NCBI GenBank assembly: GCA_945273835.1
Contig: CALYPL010000008.1
Coordinates: forward strand, 30,982-94,981
Direction: 5' to 3'
DNA length: 64,000 nucleotides
DNA from: an uncultured Dysgonomonas sp.
GTDB taxonomy: Bacteria > Bacteroidota > Bacteroidia > Bacteroidales > Dysgonomonadaceae
Below the pieces are notes generated by a model. That model searched no databases. It saw only the letters and a list, made by a program, of their open reading frames with translations, and was not told the origin of the DNA. The translations under genes and the position numbers were made by a program. This document shows positions 27,525 through 36,791 of this stretch, piece by piece (position 1 is the stretch's first letter; every line of letters begins with the position of its first letter).

Positions 27525-28307
27525 TCAATAGTTATCTTTACGCATGAGCATCACGAATAGAGATACAAGTTTTAGTACAACGCTTTCGGCATATTCTTTT
27601 CCTTTTTCCTCAGTGGCGTTAAGCGGATTGGATTGATTTAATTCACTGGCTTTTGGTCCTGAAGTATTTTCGCATGGAAGCCATGGTAAACCTTCTTGCA
27701 AAAGTCTTGCATTATTATTTTTGTTCAAAATTTCTTTAGCTGCAGATAGATCAACTAAATTAGGATGATAATATAGCATTGTAGATGTTTCCATTTCGCC
27801 TGCATGAAATGATCCTCTTTCTTCGGTGATTGCTCCATTTGTTAATATTGAAAACCAGTCGCAAGTAACTATCGTGAAATCAGGATAATCCACAGCTAAG
27901 TCACGTATCATATTCTTAAAATTATTACCTCCATGACCGTTTAGTATTACCAATGTATTAATTCCCTGATGTCGGAGCGAATCGACTATATCTGTCAGAA
28001 TCGCTTTCTGGGTTTCATAGCGTGCATGAATGCAAAAAGGAAGTTCACGTTGAATAGGACCATGCGAGCCAAGATGTATTGGAGGCAATACCATTCCCTT
28101 GATGTTTGACTGTTCATTTGCTTTTGCAACAGCGTCAACTGCTAAATCTTGTGCTAAATACGAGTCGGTCAAATAAGGTAAATGGTAATTGTGAGGTTCG
28201 GTAGATCCCCACGGAAGAACTGCAAAATCGTATTTATATCCTTTAGTTTCACTAAATGTAGCTGTTGTAAGATTGAATTGTTTATTATTTAGGTTAAAAT
28301 TGATCAT
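27525..28307 (-). CDS. Creatininase-family amidohydrolase
   Basis: This 260-residue cytoplasmic metal-dependent amidohydrolase has the creatininase metal-site motifs: LPWGSTEPHNYHLPYLTDS (Glu, His, Asp), LVILNGHGGNNFKN, and FHAGEMETSTMLYY with the metal-ligand Glu. Family members hydrolyse cyclic amides such as creatinine or act in cofactor biosynthesis (MftE, FAPy deformylase). No cofactor cluster is nearby, so the substrate is unknown. A minus-strand TACATTTG box at 28360-28353 lies 46 bases before the ATG. Confidence 0.88.
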   Translation of the reverse strand: MINFNLNNKQFNLTTATFSETKGYKYDFAVLPWGSTEPHNYHLPYLTDSYLAQDLAVDAVAKANEQSNIKGMVLPPIHLGSHGPIQRELPFCIHARYETQKAILTDIVDSLRHQGINTLVILNGHGGNNFKNMIRDLAVDYPDFTIVTCDWFSILTNGAITEERGSFHAGEMETSTMLYYHPNLVDLSAAKEILNKNNNARLLQEGLPWLPCENTSGPKASELNQSNPLNATEEKGKEYAESVVLKLVSLFVMLMRKDNY

Positions 28308-28352
28308 GCCTAATCTTTTTTATTATAATGTTTTCAATATTATTTAGTTAAA

Positions 28353-28360
28353 CAAATGTA
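28353..28360 (-). promoter_or_regulatory. Candidate -7 box (TACATTTG) for the creatininase gene
   Basis: Exact TAnnTTTG on the minus strand, 46 bases before the start codon. Confidence 0.4.
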
Positions 28361-28540
28361 GCTACGTATTTGTTTTCGGCCTTTGACGTATTATTGTTAA
28401 TTGGATTAAGCTATTAATTAGAATATTAGCATAGTGTAGATTTGATTGGTATGAGGAATTGATGATCTGCCTCTTGTATCTTGAATAACAACTTTATTTG
28501 GATGAAAAGAGATAAAGTTGTAATTTAGTATCCGAAAGAA

Positions 28541-28614
28541 CGGGATGTAGCGCAGTCCGGTAGCGCACACGTCTGGGGGGCGTGCGGTCGCAGGTTCAAA
28601 TCCTGTCATCCCGA
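28541..28614 (+). tRNA. tRNA-Pro (anticodon GGG)
   Basis: The cloverleaf folds fully: acceptor CGGGATG/CATCCCG, D-arm GCGCAGTCCGGTAGCGC, anticodon stem CACGT/GCGTG with loop CTGGGGG (anticodon GGG), T-arm GCAGG-TTCAAAT-CCTGT, discriminator A. CCA is not encoded in full. Confidence 0.96.
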
Positions 28615-28623
28615 CAAATTTTA

Positions 28624-28667
28624 AAGCCTCGATAATTAGATTTGTATCTGGTTTTTGAGGCGTTTTT
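28624..28667 (+). terminator. Terminator after tRNA-Pro
   Basis: AGCCTC pairs with GAGGC, followed by GTTTTTTT, ten bases downstream of the tRNA; the loop is long (about 26 bases). Confidence 0.6.
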
Positions 28668-28837
28668 TTATTGGATATATCACTAATTTTAGATCAATAA
28701 TTTTTTAGATATAGATTTGATAAAATAGGGGCTTTAAAAAAATCCTTGCAATTCCTTTGCAATTTTTCACTATTTTTTATGAATAAATTGCTCAATCATA
28801 TTATTTGCAAAATTAAATCAGACTCTGATTATTTTCG

Positions 28838-28845
28838 TAATTTTG
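28838..28845 (+). promoter_or_regulatory. Candidate -7 box (TAATTTTG) for the Omp85-like gene
   Basis: Exact TAnnTTTG 39 bases before the ATG of the barrel gene that opens the envelope cluster. Confidence 0.4.
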
Positions 28846-28883
28846 TAGTTTAATATAGCCTCTCGGGTACGCTTAAACTAAAT

Positions 28884-30041
28884 TTGATGAGATTACGTAT
28901 AATCTGTTTTTACCATGTTCTATTGATCGGGGTTTACAATGTATGTTATGCTCAGAATGATACAATTGTAAAGCACGATTCTATACCACCGAAAAGAAAT
29001 TTAGTTGGCAAGGTTGTTGATTATTTTAGTAAAACTAATAATGTTAACGAAGATAAGCGTTTTGATTTTTCAGTAATAGGAGGACCGCATTATTCGAGCA
29101 GTGTAAAATTCGGTTTGGGAATAGTCGGTTCCGGATTATTCAGAGTTGATCCATCAGATAAAAGTGTTTCTCCGTCAAATGTTTCGGTTGTTGCTGATTT
29201 TTCATCATCAGGCTTTTATATGTTGGGTGTTCGGGGTAATATATTATTTCCTAAAGAAGATTATCGTATTGATTTTAATACCGGGTTTTCATCATTTCCA
29301 AGTAGATTTTGGGGCATTGGTTACGATGCGGGCAAACAAGAGCATTATTCAAAATATACACTTGAAGAGATAAATCTGCGGGCTGATTTTTTAAAAAAAC
29401 TTACTCATAATACGTATCTGGGAGTCATTACTACCATCCGTAATACGGCAGCAAAGAAATTTAAAGAACCTGAAATGTTGCAAGGTGCGAGTAAATATGC
29501 CACTGCTTTAGGCGGCGGACTTATTTTATCATATGATTCTCGTGACTTTATACCTAATCCGGGAAGAGGTGTTTATGCTAAGGTTGAGCAACAATTTTAT
29601 CCTCATTTTATGGGAAGTTCCGAAACTTTTTATAAAACGGAATTTATAACTCGTTTTTACAAAAATATATGGAAAGGTGGCATATTTGCTTTTGATATGC
29701 AAGGGATCTTTAATAGTGGCAATGTGCCTTGGGGGATGAATGCCATGATGGGAGGTTCTTATCAGATGCGAGGCTATTTTGAAGGACGATATAACGATAA
29801 AAATTTAGTCCAAACCCAAATAGAATTAAGGCAGCATATTTACAAACGCAATGGCGCTGTAGTATGGGGGGGAGCCGGTAATGTGTTTCCAAAGTTAGGA
29901 AAATTTAGATGGAATAATACTTTACCGACCTACGGATTCGGGTATAGATGGGAATTTAAAAAACGTGTAAATGTTAGGCTTGATTATGGCTTCGGTAGAG
30001 ATGAGTCGGCATTTTATTTTAATATAAATGAAGCCTTTTAA
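28884..30041 (+). CDS. Omp85/BamA-type outer membrane barrel without POTRA domains
   Basis: This 385-residue protein has a signal peptide (VLLIGVYNVCYAQ) and a 16-strand-like barrel. The final third shows Omp85 features: LILSYDSRDFIPNPGRGVY, GSYQMRGYFEGRYNDKN (equivalent to the RGY/F motif of the barrel loop) and a terminal Phe after FYFNINEAF. Only about 45 residues precede the barrel, so POTRA domains are absent; it resembles the patatin-less D15 or surface-antigen barrels of Bacteroidetes. It begins a plus-strand cluster with a phosphoethanolamine transferase and a PCMD protein. Confidence 0.8.
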   Translation: MMRLRIICFYHVLLIGVYNVCYAQNDTIVKHDSIPPKRNLVGKVVDYFSKTNNVNEDKRFDFSVIGGPHYSSSVKFGLGIVGSGLFRVDPSDKSVSPSNVSVVADFSSSGFYMLGVRGNILFPKEDYRIDFNTGFSSFPSRFWGIGYDAGKQEHYSKYTLEEINLRADFLKKLTHNTYLGVITTIRNTAAKKFKEPEMLQGASKYATALGGGLILSYDSRDFIPNPGRGVYAKVEQQFYPHFMGSSETFYKTEFITRFYKNIWKGGIFAFDMQGIFNSGNVPWGMNAMMGGSYQMRGYFEGRYNDKNLVQTQIELRQHIYKRNGAVVWGGAGNVFPKLGKFRWNNTLPTYGFGYRWEFKKRVNVRLDYGFGRDESAFYFNINEAF

Positions 30042-30052
30042 TTACAACAATA

Positions 30053-31768
30053 ATGTTTCAGAAACTAAAAACAACATTTGATAAATTTATCTTTAACCCC
30101 AATTATTTATTCTTTTTTTGTTTAGTTGTAAACTTACTGCCAAGTTTTGGGTTAGTATTTACTGAGCCTTTCGATATTTTGGGAAAAATATTGCTGATCA
30201 TTTTTCCTTTAGGGCTATATTTGATGTTGTTCACTCTGTCGAAAAACACTGGACTTATTCAACTGCTTCTGATTCCATTGTTGGTTCTGCATGCATTTCA
30301 GTTGGTGCTTTTCTATCTTTTCGGTGAAGAAGTTATAGCAGTGGATATGTTCTTAAATGTAGTTACGACCAATCCCTCTGAAGCAGGAGAGCTGTTATCG
30401 AGTATTTGGCCTGCGATTGTATTTGTCGTTTTAGTATATTTACCCACAATAATTTTTGCAAGCATTGGTTATAAACGAAAAATATACTTAAAGAAGTGCT
30501 TTAGGATTCGAGCGTTTTTTTCTGGCTTGATCATGCTTGTCATAACTTACATCTTGTCCTTTTATGCACAGAATAAAAATACTCAAAACTTTATTTACAC
30601 CCAAGATTTATATCCTGTAAATGTGATTTATAATCTTGACTTTGCCATAAATAAATGGAACAGAAGTAATCATTATGAAGAAACATCGAAGAATTTTACA
30701 TTCAATGCCAATCGTGATTCAACAGCTCATAAACGTGAAATTTATGCAATCGTTGTAGGCGAAACAAGCCGTGCCGACAATTGGAGCTTATATGGATATA
30801 AGCGGCAAACTAATCCATTATTAAGCAAACAATCCGGTTTAGTTCATTTCAGGGATGCGCTGACGCAATCAAATACCACACATAAAAGTGTTTCAATAAT
30901 CCTTTCGGATGCGTCTGCCCAGAATTACGATATTATTTATCATCAGAAAAGCGTTGTAGAAGCATTCAGAGAAGTTGGTTTTAAAACGCTGTTTCTTTCC
31001 AATCAGGCACCCAATCATACTTTTACAGAGTATTTTGCCAAAGATGCTGATTATTATGTCAATTTACGAGCAGTTGATGAAGAAGGAATCAGAACTCGTA
31101 ACAGTTTAGACGAAGAGCTCCTTAAAAAAGTCAGACATTATATAGATTCTGTACCGGGCAATTTATTTTTTGTAATACATACCTATGGTTCCCATTTTAA
31201 TTATTCAGAGCGATATCCACATGCGTTTTCTGTATTTAAACCCGATAATGTGACCGAAATAACGTATAAAGATCGTGATAAAATGGTAAATGCCTATGAT
31301 AATTCAATACTATATACCGATTATATATTATCATCATTAGCAGATATATTTGAGCAATCCGGTGCATGTTCGGCGTTTTATTATTCTGCTGATCATGGAG
31401 AGGATATAATGGATGATAAGAGAATGCGATTTTTGCATGCTTCGCCTAATCCAACATATTATCAGTTGAGAATACCGATGTTACTTTGGTTTTCCGATCA
31501 ATATAAAAATACCTTTCATGTAAAATATGAAAATGCTTTAACAAATAAAGATAAACCTGTCTCTACAAATGCAGCTTTTCACACAGTTTTGGATATGGCG
31601 AATATTAAGACTACTTATTTGAATAAAGATTTATCACTAGTTGATCGGGAATTTAAAATCGCTAAACGAATGTATTTAAATGATCATGATAAGCCTGTAT
31701 TTTTCTATAATGCCAATCTGAAGAAAGAAGACAAAATCATGATTGAAAAGAACCATATATACCATTAA
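30053..31768 (+). CDS. Lipid A/LPS phosphoethanolamine transferase (EptA-like)
   Basis: This 571-residue inner-membrane enzyme moves phosphoethanolamine from phosphatidylethanolamine to lipid A or core sugars. Five hydrophobic helices fill about residues 15-175. The sulfatase-fold domain follows, with VVGETSRADNWSLYGYKR (metal-ligand Glu), the nucleophile region SNTTHKSVSIIL (probable T276), HTYGSHFNYSERYP and SADHGEDIMDD. All catalytic motifs are intact. It is 11 bases after the barrel gene. Such modification gives charge masking against cationic peptides. Whether the acceptor is lipid A or another glycan is open. Confidence 0.88.
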   Translation: MFQKLKTTFDKFIFNPNYLFFFCLVVNLLPSFGLVFTEPFDILGKILLIIFPLGLYLMLFTLSKNTGLIQLLLIPLLVLHAFQLVLFYLFGEEVIAVDMFLNVVTTNPSEAGELLSSIWPAIVFVVLVYLPTIIFASIGYKRKIYLKKCFRIRAFFSGLIMLVITYILSFYAQNKNTQNFIYTQDLYPVNVIYNLDFAINKWNRSNHYEETSKNFTFNANRDSTAHKREIYAIVVGETSRADNWSLYGYKRQTNPLLSKQSGLVHFRDALTQSNTTHKSVSIILSDASAQNYDIIYHQKSVVEAFREVGFKTLFLSNQAPNHTFTEYFAKDADYYVNLRAVDEEGIRTRNSLDEELLKKVRHYIDSVPGNLFFVIHTYGSHFNYSERYPHAFSVFKPDNVTEITYKDRDKMVNAYDNSILYTDYILSSLADIFEQSGACSAFYYSADHGEDIMDDKRMRFLHASPNPTYYQLRIPMLLWFSDQYKNTFHVKYENALTNKDKPVSTNAAFHTVLDMANIKTTYLNKDLSLVDREFKIAKRMYLNDHDKPVFFYNANLKKEDKIMIEKNHIYH

Positions 31769-31786
31769 AATATTGAATATCGAGAT

Positions 31787-32743
31787 ATGAAAAAAAGTCT
31801 TTTAAGTATAATATTAATTAGTTTTTTGTCACCAACATTCCTTTTAGGGCAAGCGCCAAAACAGGAGATGTTGCCTTTTGGTAATATGGATAAATGGAGA
31901 GTTCGTGAAATTAAAGAATCGTTTATAATCGGAGGTCAAACCAAATATATTTATGAAATAGCAGACGGAGATACTTTGTTCGATAATGTGCCGTATAAAA
32001 ATAAGGTTTCACCATGGGCTAATTCATCGGTACTTGCCAAAGTAAAAGGAATCACGAAGGCAAGTGTTACCGTATTTCCCGAAAAGCGGGGCGGCGGATG
32101 TTGTGCCCGTCTCGAAACAAGAATGGAAGATTGCAAAGTATTAGGTATGATTAATATACGTGTATTGGCAAGCGGTACAATATTTCTGGGACAAATGATA
32201 GAACCCATAACCAGTACTGACAATCCACAGAGCAAATTAATTACAGGAATTCCTTTTACAAAACGTCCTAAAGCATTAATATATGATTATAAGGTTACAA
32301 CAGGTGGGCAGTGTATTAAAGCAACCGGCTTCAGCAAACAACAAAAGCTGGATCGTACAGATATGGCTGAGGTGCAGTTATTACTTCAGCACCGTTGGGA
32401 AGATCCTGACGGTACAGTCCATGCTAATCGGGTAGCCACAGGATGGGAACGATTTGGTGAATCTGTCAGTGATTGGAAAAACGCACACAGGCTTGAATTG
32501 CGATATGGGGATATAACCAAGCATAACGATTATAAATCATATATGGGACTGGTAAATGGAGAAAGGGCTTATTACACTAGCAACAGTAAAGGAAAGATGG
32601 TTCCAATACAAGAAGATGGTTGGGCATCAGCCAATGAACCGGTTACGCATATAATTCTCCAATTTTCATCAAGTAATGGAGGTGCTTATATCGGAAATAC
32701 AGATAGCCGATTTTGGATTGATAATGTTAAACTCGAATATTGA
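31787..32743 (+). CDS. PCMD-domain secreted protein
   Basis: This 318-residue protein has a signal peptide (LLSIILISFLSPTFLLGQ). The mature part matches the putative-carbohydrate-metabolism domain found in Bacteroidetes: an N-terminal FGNMDKWRVREIKESFIIGG, a central GCCARLETR with a double Cys, and the terminal FWIDNVKLEY typical of a jelly-roll carbohydrate-binding fold. It is 18 bases after the transferase gene. Presumably it binds glycan at the cell envelope; no catalytic residues can be named. Confidence 0.75.
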   Translation: MKKSLLSIILISFLSPTFLLGQAPKQEMLPFGNMDKWRVREIKESFIIGGQTKYIYEIADGDTLFDNVPYKNKVSPWANSSVLAKVKGITKASVTVFPEKRGGGCCARLETRMEDCKVLGMINIRVLASGTIFLGQMIEPITSTDNPQSKLITGIPFTKRPKALIYDYKVTTGGQCIKATGFSKQQKLDRTDMAEVQLLLQHRWEDPDGTVHANRVATGWERFGESVSDWKNAHRLELRYGDITKHNDYKSYMGLVNGERAYYTSNSKGKMVPIQEDGWASANEPVTHIILQFSSSNGGAYIGNTDSRFWIDNVKLEY

Positions 32744-32972
32744 TTATTTGCATTATAAGTTTATATATCTATCATAATTAATTATATATTGACCGATTTA
32801 TAAGAAAATCAACCAGTCTTGAATTTTTTTTATTTTCTAATTATTTTGTTTTTAGTTAATTAGTTGATTCATGCAATCTATATAAAGTTATTAGCATATC
32901 GTTGATTTCTTTTTCGGGCATATTTTGTAACAATCTTTTGGATACAGGTGTTATAGTAGTAAAAAAAATATG

Positions 32973-32980
32973 TAAATTTG
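32973..32980 (+). promoter_or_regulatory. Candidate -7 box (TAAATTTG) for the activator operon
   Basis: Exact TAnnTTTG 46 bases before the ATG of the sigma-54 activator gene, in an otherwise featureless 283-base spacer (32744-33026). Confidence 0.4.
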
Positions 32981-33026
32981 TCAGTAAATGTGACAAATAA
33001 ATAAGCTGCAATACAAAATTAATGAT

Positions 33027-34304
33027 ATGCCTAAGTCCGATATACAGCTAATAAAACAGCGATTCAGCATAATTGGTAATTCTCCGGAACTTGATAGAGC
33101 TCTTGAAATAGCTCTTCAAGTGGCTCCTACTGATTTATCGGTACTCATAACTGGAGAGAGTGGAGTAGGTAAAGAAAACTTTCCTCAGATCATACACCAA
33201 TTCAGCCATCGAAAGCATGGTACATATATAGCCGTCAATTGCGGATCTATTCCTGAAGGTACTATTGATTCCGAATTATTCGGTCATGAAAAAGGATCTT
33301 TTACTGGTGCTACAGGAGAGCGTAAAGGATATTTTGAGGTGGCTAATGGAGGTACATTATTTCTTGATGAAGTAGGGGAGTTACCCCTATCAACACAAGC
33401 TCGCCTATTAAGAGTTTTAGAAACAGGAGAGTTTATTAAAGTAGGCTCGTCTAAAGTCGAAAAAACAGATGTTCGTGTTGTTGCGGCGACTAATATGAAT
33501 ATGATTGAAGCAACAAGAAATGGTCGCTTCCGTGAAGATTTGTATTATCGTTTAAATACGGTGCCTATTTATATTCCACCTTTAAGAAAAAGGAAAGATG
33601 ATATTCCTTTGTTATTCCGAAAATTTGCAAGCGATTGTGCTGAAAAATACAGCATGCCTCCGATAACATTGACACATGATGCACGTGAAATGTTAATGGA
33701 TTACCGTTGGCCCGGAAATATTAGACAATTGAAGAATATTACTGAGCAAATCTCTATTATAGAGCAGGTAAGAGAAATAACACCCGAAATACTTAAGCAT
33801 TATCTTCCTGCCGAAGAAGTTGGTATGATACCGCTGAGCGTTAATAACAATGACGCTAAATCTTTCAGTAATGAGCGTGAAATCCTATATCAGGTTCTGT
33901 TCGATATGAAAAAAGATATGAATGATTTGAAGAAAATCGTTCATGATATTGTTTCAGGTAATATTAATCCGGTAGATAATGTTGCATCGTTGAACAATCT
34001 GCCAAAAGAGAATGTAATTACTCCGATATTGGTCAAAGGAAGCGAATTGCCGGCAGCCATAGTAGATAAAGATCAGATACGATCAATCATACCTGCTGTA
34101 AGAGTTGATGCGGACGATGCCAAAATACTTGATGAGCGTGATTATGAAGAACAATCTCTTTCGCTTGAAGATGTTGAAAAAGATATGATTGTTAAAGCTT
34201 TAGAACGACATAAAGGTAAACGTAAAAATGCCGCTAAAGATCTGAAAATATCAGAGCGCACTTTATACCGAAAAATAAAAGCCTATAATCTGGAGAATTT
34301 ATGA
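33027..34304 (+). CDS. Sigma-54-dependent activator lacking a receiver domain
   Basis: This 425-residue bacterial enhancer-binding protein begins almost directly with the AAA domain. Walker A is GESGVGKE, the sigma-54 contact loop is ELFGHEKGSFTGA (GSFTGA rather than GAFTGA), Walker B is GGTLFLDEVGELP, and NTVPIYIPPLRKRKDDIP follows. A linker (about 260-370) leads to a Fis-type helix-turn-helix (HKGKRKNAAKDLKISERTLYRKIKAY). With no receiver or GAF domain, it is not a classical response regulator; control must come from abundance or a partner. Its stop overlaps the LptE start in ATGA. Confidence 0.92.
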   Translation: MPKSDIQLIKQRFSIIGNSPELDRALEIALQVAPTDLSVLITGESGVGKENFPQIIHQFSHRKHGTYIAVNCGSIPEGTIDSELFGHEKGSFTGATGERKGYFEVANGGTLFLDEVGELPLSTQARLLRVLETGEFIKVGSSKVEKTDVRVVAATNMNMIEATRNGRFREDLYYRLNTVPIYIPPLRKRKDDIPLLFRKFASDCAEKYSMPPITLTHDAREMLMDYRWPGNIRQLKNITEQISIIEQVREITPEILKHYLPAEEVGMIPLSVNNNDAKSFSNEREILYQVLFDMKKDMNDLKKIVHDIVSGNINPVDNVASLNNLPKENVITPILVKGSELPAAIVDKDQIRSIIPAVRVDADDAKILDERDYEEQSLSLEDVEKDMIVKALERHKGKRKNAAKDLKISERTLYRKIKAYNLENL

Positions 34305-34807
34305 AAAAAGTACTTGTATTGTTATCGGCTTTTATGATTTTACAAGGCTGTAAAGTTAGTTATACTTTTAATGGCGCTAATATTGACTATAATCAGATAA
34401 AAACAATAAATATCGTTGATTTTCAGAATCAGGCTTTGTTAGTTTATCCACCTTTGGCGCAGGTATTCAATGAGCGGATGAAAGATGTGTTTGTACAAAA
34501 CACGAAGCTCACATTATCCGATGTGAATCCTGATTGGGAAATTGAAGGCGAGATTGTTCGTTATGATTTAACCCCCTTGTCAGTCAAGGAAGATGCATAT
34601 GCTTCAGAAACCCGTTTGACCATGGCAGTGAGATATCGTTTCAGAAATAACAAAACCTCCGAAGAGAAAGAAGGCGAAATTAGTGCTTATCGCGATTTTT
34701 CTGCAAATCTTGGTTTAGATGCGGTTCAAGATGATTTGATACAGCAACTGACAAAAGAAATCGTTGATCAGATATTTAATGCAATAGCATCCGACTGGTC
34801 AAAATAA
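34301..34807 (+). CDS. lptE: LptE-family LPS-assembly lipoprotein
   Basis: This 168-residue outer-membrane lipoprotein partners LptD in LPS export. The lipobox is FMILQGC, giving a mature protein starting CKVSYTFNG; the SYTFNG...IDYNQIKTINI opening is the usual start of the Bacteroidetes LptE domain. The rest is a compact alpha/beta fold ending in a helix. It is translationally coupled to the sigma-54 activator (ATGA) and is 17 bases before the next gene. LptD is not in the window. Confidence 0.88.
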   Translation: MKKVLVLLSAFMILQGCKVSYTFNGANIDYNQIKTINIVDFQNQALLVYPPLAQVFNERMKDVFVQNTKLTLSDVNPDWEIEGEIVRYDLTPLSVKEDAYASETRLTMAVRYRFRNNKTSEEKEGEISAYRDFSANLGLDAVQDDLIQQLTKEIVDQIFNAIASDWSK

Positions 34808-34824
34808 AAAATTATATTTTTAGG

Positions 34825-35613
34825 ATGGATATTTCGAGACTATATCAGATTATAAATAATAAAAGGGAGATTAATAGAATTGAACAGCCTGAACTGGAGG
34901 CTATTATTCAAGAATATCCATATTTTCAAGCAGGTGTTTTTGCTTATTTAAGCTGCTTATATCAATACAACCATTCAGCTTTCAGAGAAGCTTTATCGAG
35001 TAATAGTATATTTATAAGTGACCGCAAAGCTTTATTTTACTATATCCTAAAAGATGAATATAAATTATTTTTTGAAAAGACTGGTAAGAAAGAATTGAAA
35101 GAAGACAAGACAAGCGTATTGCTTAATGCTTTTTTTGAATCGGAAGGTATAGAAGAAGATGATGATAAGTTTTTTACTAATAATGTATTGCATATAGGAT
35201 TGGCATCTTCCGATTACTTTTCATATTTGAAAAAAGCTGAACTTGAAATTTCGGTTGAAAGTGAAGATGACGCTACTTCTGCGAAATTTAAGCATCAGGA
35301 TATCATTGACTCATATATCGAAAAATCTGAACACGAAGGAAATGCTATTCGTTTGAATCTGCAAGTTGAAGAAAATGAGGATTTTCAAACTGAAGCAACT
35401 CCTGAAAATGTAAAGGATGAAGATTTGGATGATGAAATGTTTTTTACTGAAACATTATCGAAAATATACATTAGGCAAAAAAAGTATGAAAAGGCATATA
35501 AAATAATTAAACACTTAAGTTTGAATTATCCGAAAAAAAATGCTTACTTTGCTGATCAATTGAATTTTTTAGAGAAACTTATTATAAATTCGAATAAGAA
35601 AAATATAAAATGA
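34825..35613 (+). CDS. Conserved hypothetical, TPR-like
   Basis: This 262-residue soluble protein opens with LYQIINNKREINRIEQPELEAIIQEYPYFQAG and closes with a TPR-like pair (SKIYIRQKKYEKAYKIIKHLSLNYPKKNAYFADQLNFLEKLI). The centre (about 170-205) is acidic and low-complexity. There is no signal peptide. Genes of this kind sit between lptE and secG across Bacteroidales, so it is a conserved family, but I know no function. Its stop overlaps the secG start in ATGA. Confidence 0.75.
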   Translation: MDISRLYQIINNKREINRIEQPELEAIIQEYPYFQAGVFAYLSCLYQYNHSAFREALSSNSIFISDRKALFYYILKDEYKLFFEKTGKKELKEDKTSVLLNAFFESEGIEEDDDKFFTNNVLHIGLASSDYFSYLKKAELEISVESEDDATSAKFKHQDIIDSYIEKSEHEGNAIRLNLQVEENEDFQTEATPENVKDEDLDDEMFFTETLSKIYIRQKKYEKAYKIIKHLSLNYPKKNAYFADQLNFLEKLIINSNKKNIK

Positions 35614-35969
35614 GTACACTTTTGACTGTATTAATTGTCATCGCATCCATTGTTTTAATTTTAGTAGTTCTTGTCCAAAAATCGAAAGGTGGCGGATTAT
35701 CATCCGGATTTGCCTCATCAAACTCGATTATGGGAGTACGTAAAACTACCGATTTTATTGAAAAAACTACATGGGTTTTAGCTGGGTTTGTCATCATTGC
35801 AAGTATCGTTTGTGTTATGATACAACCAAAACATACACGAGGTGTACCGCAGTCAGAAATTTCTGTACCTGATAATAATAAATCAGAAAATGCCATTCCT
35901 GATTTTTCAACAAATGTTCCTACTCAGCAACAATCACCAGCACCAGCTCAACCTTCAGAAAGTAATTAA
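35610..35969 (+). CDS. secG: SecG, preprotein translocase subunit
   Basis: This 119-residue inner-membrane subunit of SecYEG has two transmembrane helices, at about 1-22 and 53-75. The diagnostic loop VLVQKSKGGGLSSGFASSNSIMG joins them, followed by RKTTDFIEKTTW. The Pro/Gln-rich tail is disordered. It is the last gene of the operon and overlaps the preceding gene by four bases; a terminator follows. Confidence 0.95.
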   Translation: MSTLLTVLIVIASIVLILVVLVQKSKGGGLSSGFASSNSIMGVRKTTDFIEKTTWVLAGFVIIASIVCVMIQPKHTRGVPQSEISVPDNNKSENAIPDFSTNVPTQQQSPAPAQPSESN

Positions 35970-36002
35970 AAATATAAGAGAAAGAAACATATATTATAAA
36001 AT

Positions 36003-36035
36003 AAAAGAGCTGATATATCAGCTCTTTTATTTTTG
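36003..36035 (+). terminator. Terminator between secG and the DUF5606 gene
   Basis: AAAAGAGCTGAT/ATCAGCTCTTTT forms a twelve-base perfect stem followed by ATTTTT; it probably works in both directions between the convergent genes. Confidence 0.9.
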
Positions 36036-36064
36036 TAACTATACAAAGCTACTTCAGTTTTATA

Positions 36065-36478
36065 TTATTCAGCAGCTTCCGCGTTAATTTCTTCCTGTTC
36101 AAAGTCGACAGCAGCTCCAATTAAAAGGTTATACCAGTTGATCATTTTCTTTATATCATGGTTATATACTCTTTCTTTATCATAGTTAGGAAGCACTTCT
36201 TCAAAATATTTATGTAATTGTTCAGGCTTATTCATTGTTTCGATTGAAATTTTTTGCCCGTTTTCTTTATTTTTTATTGCAACCATTACCTCTTTCAATG
36301 GAACTTCGTCTTCATTTGTGTATATAGATATATCGCCCAATGAAACCACTCTATCTCGGGCATAAACAGGAAGTTTGCGATTATCAGCAAGTGATTCAAC
36401 GATAATCATATTTTTGCTGTTTGAAACTAATTTGTATAAACCGGGTTTTCCGGATATAGACATGATTTTTTTTAACAT
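36065..36478 (-). CDS. DUF5606-family protein
   Basis: This 137-residue cytoplasmic protein has the family's conserved opening MLKKIMSISGKPGLYKLVSNSKNMIIVE and the block NRKLPVYARDRVVSLGDISIYT, then helices ending in an acidic tail with NWYNLL. The family is restricted to Bacteroidetes and is uncharacterised. It is monocistronic and convergent with secG. Confidence 0.85.
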   Translation of the reverse strand: MLKKIMSISGKPGLYKLVSNSKNMIIVESLADNRKLPVYARDRVVSLGDISIYTNEDEVPLKEVMVAIKNKENGQKISIETMNKPEQLHKYFEEVLPNYDKERVYNHDIKKMINWYNLLIGAAVDFEQEEINAEAAE

Positions 36479-36706
36479 AGTTTTTTTATTTAATAAATAT
36501 TACACTCGCTTTTTTTCGAAGCATAAAAGTAGTATATAAGCCATTAAAACAATGTTAATATATGTGAATTTAAGTGTGAAATATATTTTGTGACCAACTA
36601 ATCCTGCACTATGTTTTTAATATTATTGTCTTTGACAATTTAACTTTTTTATAATCTTAAAAAGGAATGTCTGTGTTGCGCCGATTAACTATCTTTTGTA
36701 AAAAAT

Positions 36707-36739
36707 AAAGCAATGTACATAACTGGTACATTGCTTTTT
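36707..36739 (-). terminator. Terminator of the repeat-protein gene
   Basis: AAAGCAATGTAC and GTACATTGCTTT form a twelve-base perfect stem; it lies 53 bases beyond the stop of the following minus-strand gene. The rest of 36479-36791 shows nothing. Confidence 0.8.
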
Positions 36740-36791
36740 AATGGAATTATATGAAGTGATTGATTTGCAGTTAATCTAATCTTAAGAGCAG

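Noticed and set aside
28418..28609. Minus-strand ORF beginning MTGFEPATARPPDVCATGL
   Set aside because: It is the antisense reading of the tRNA-Pro gene, a well-known spurious protein produced by tRNA regions.
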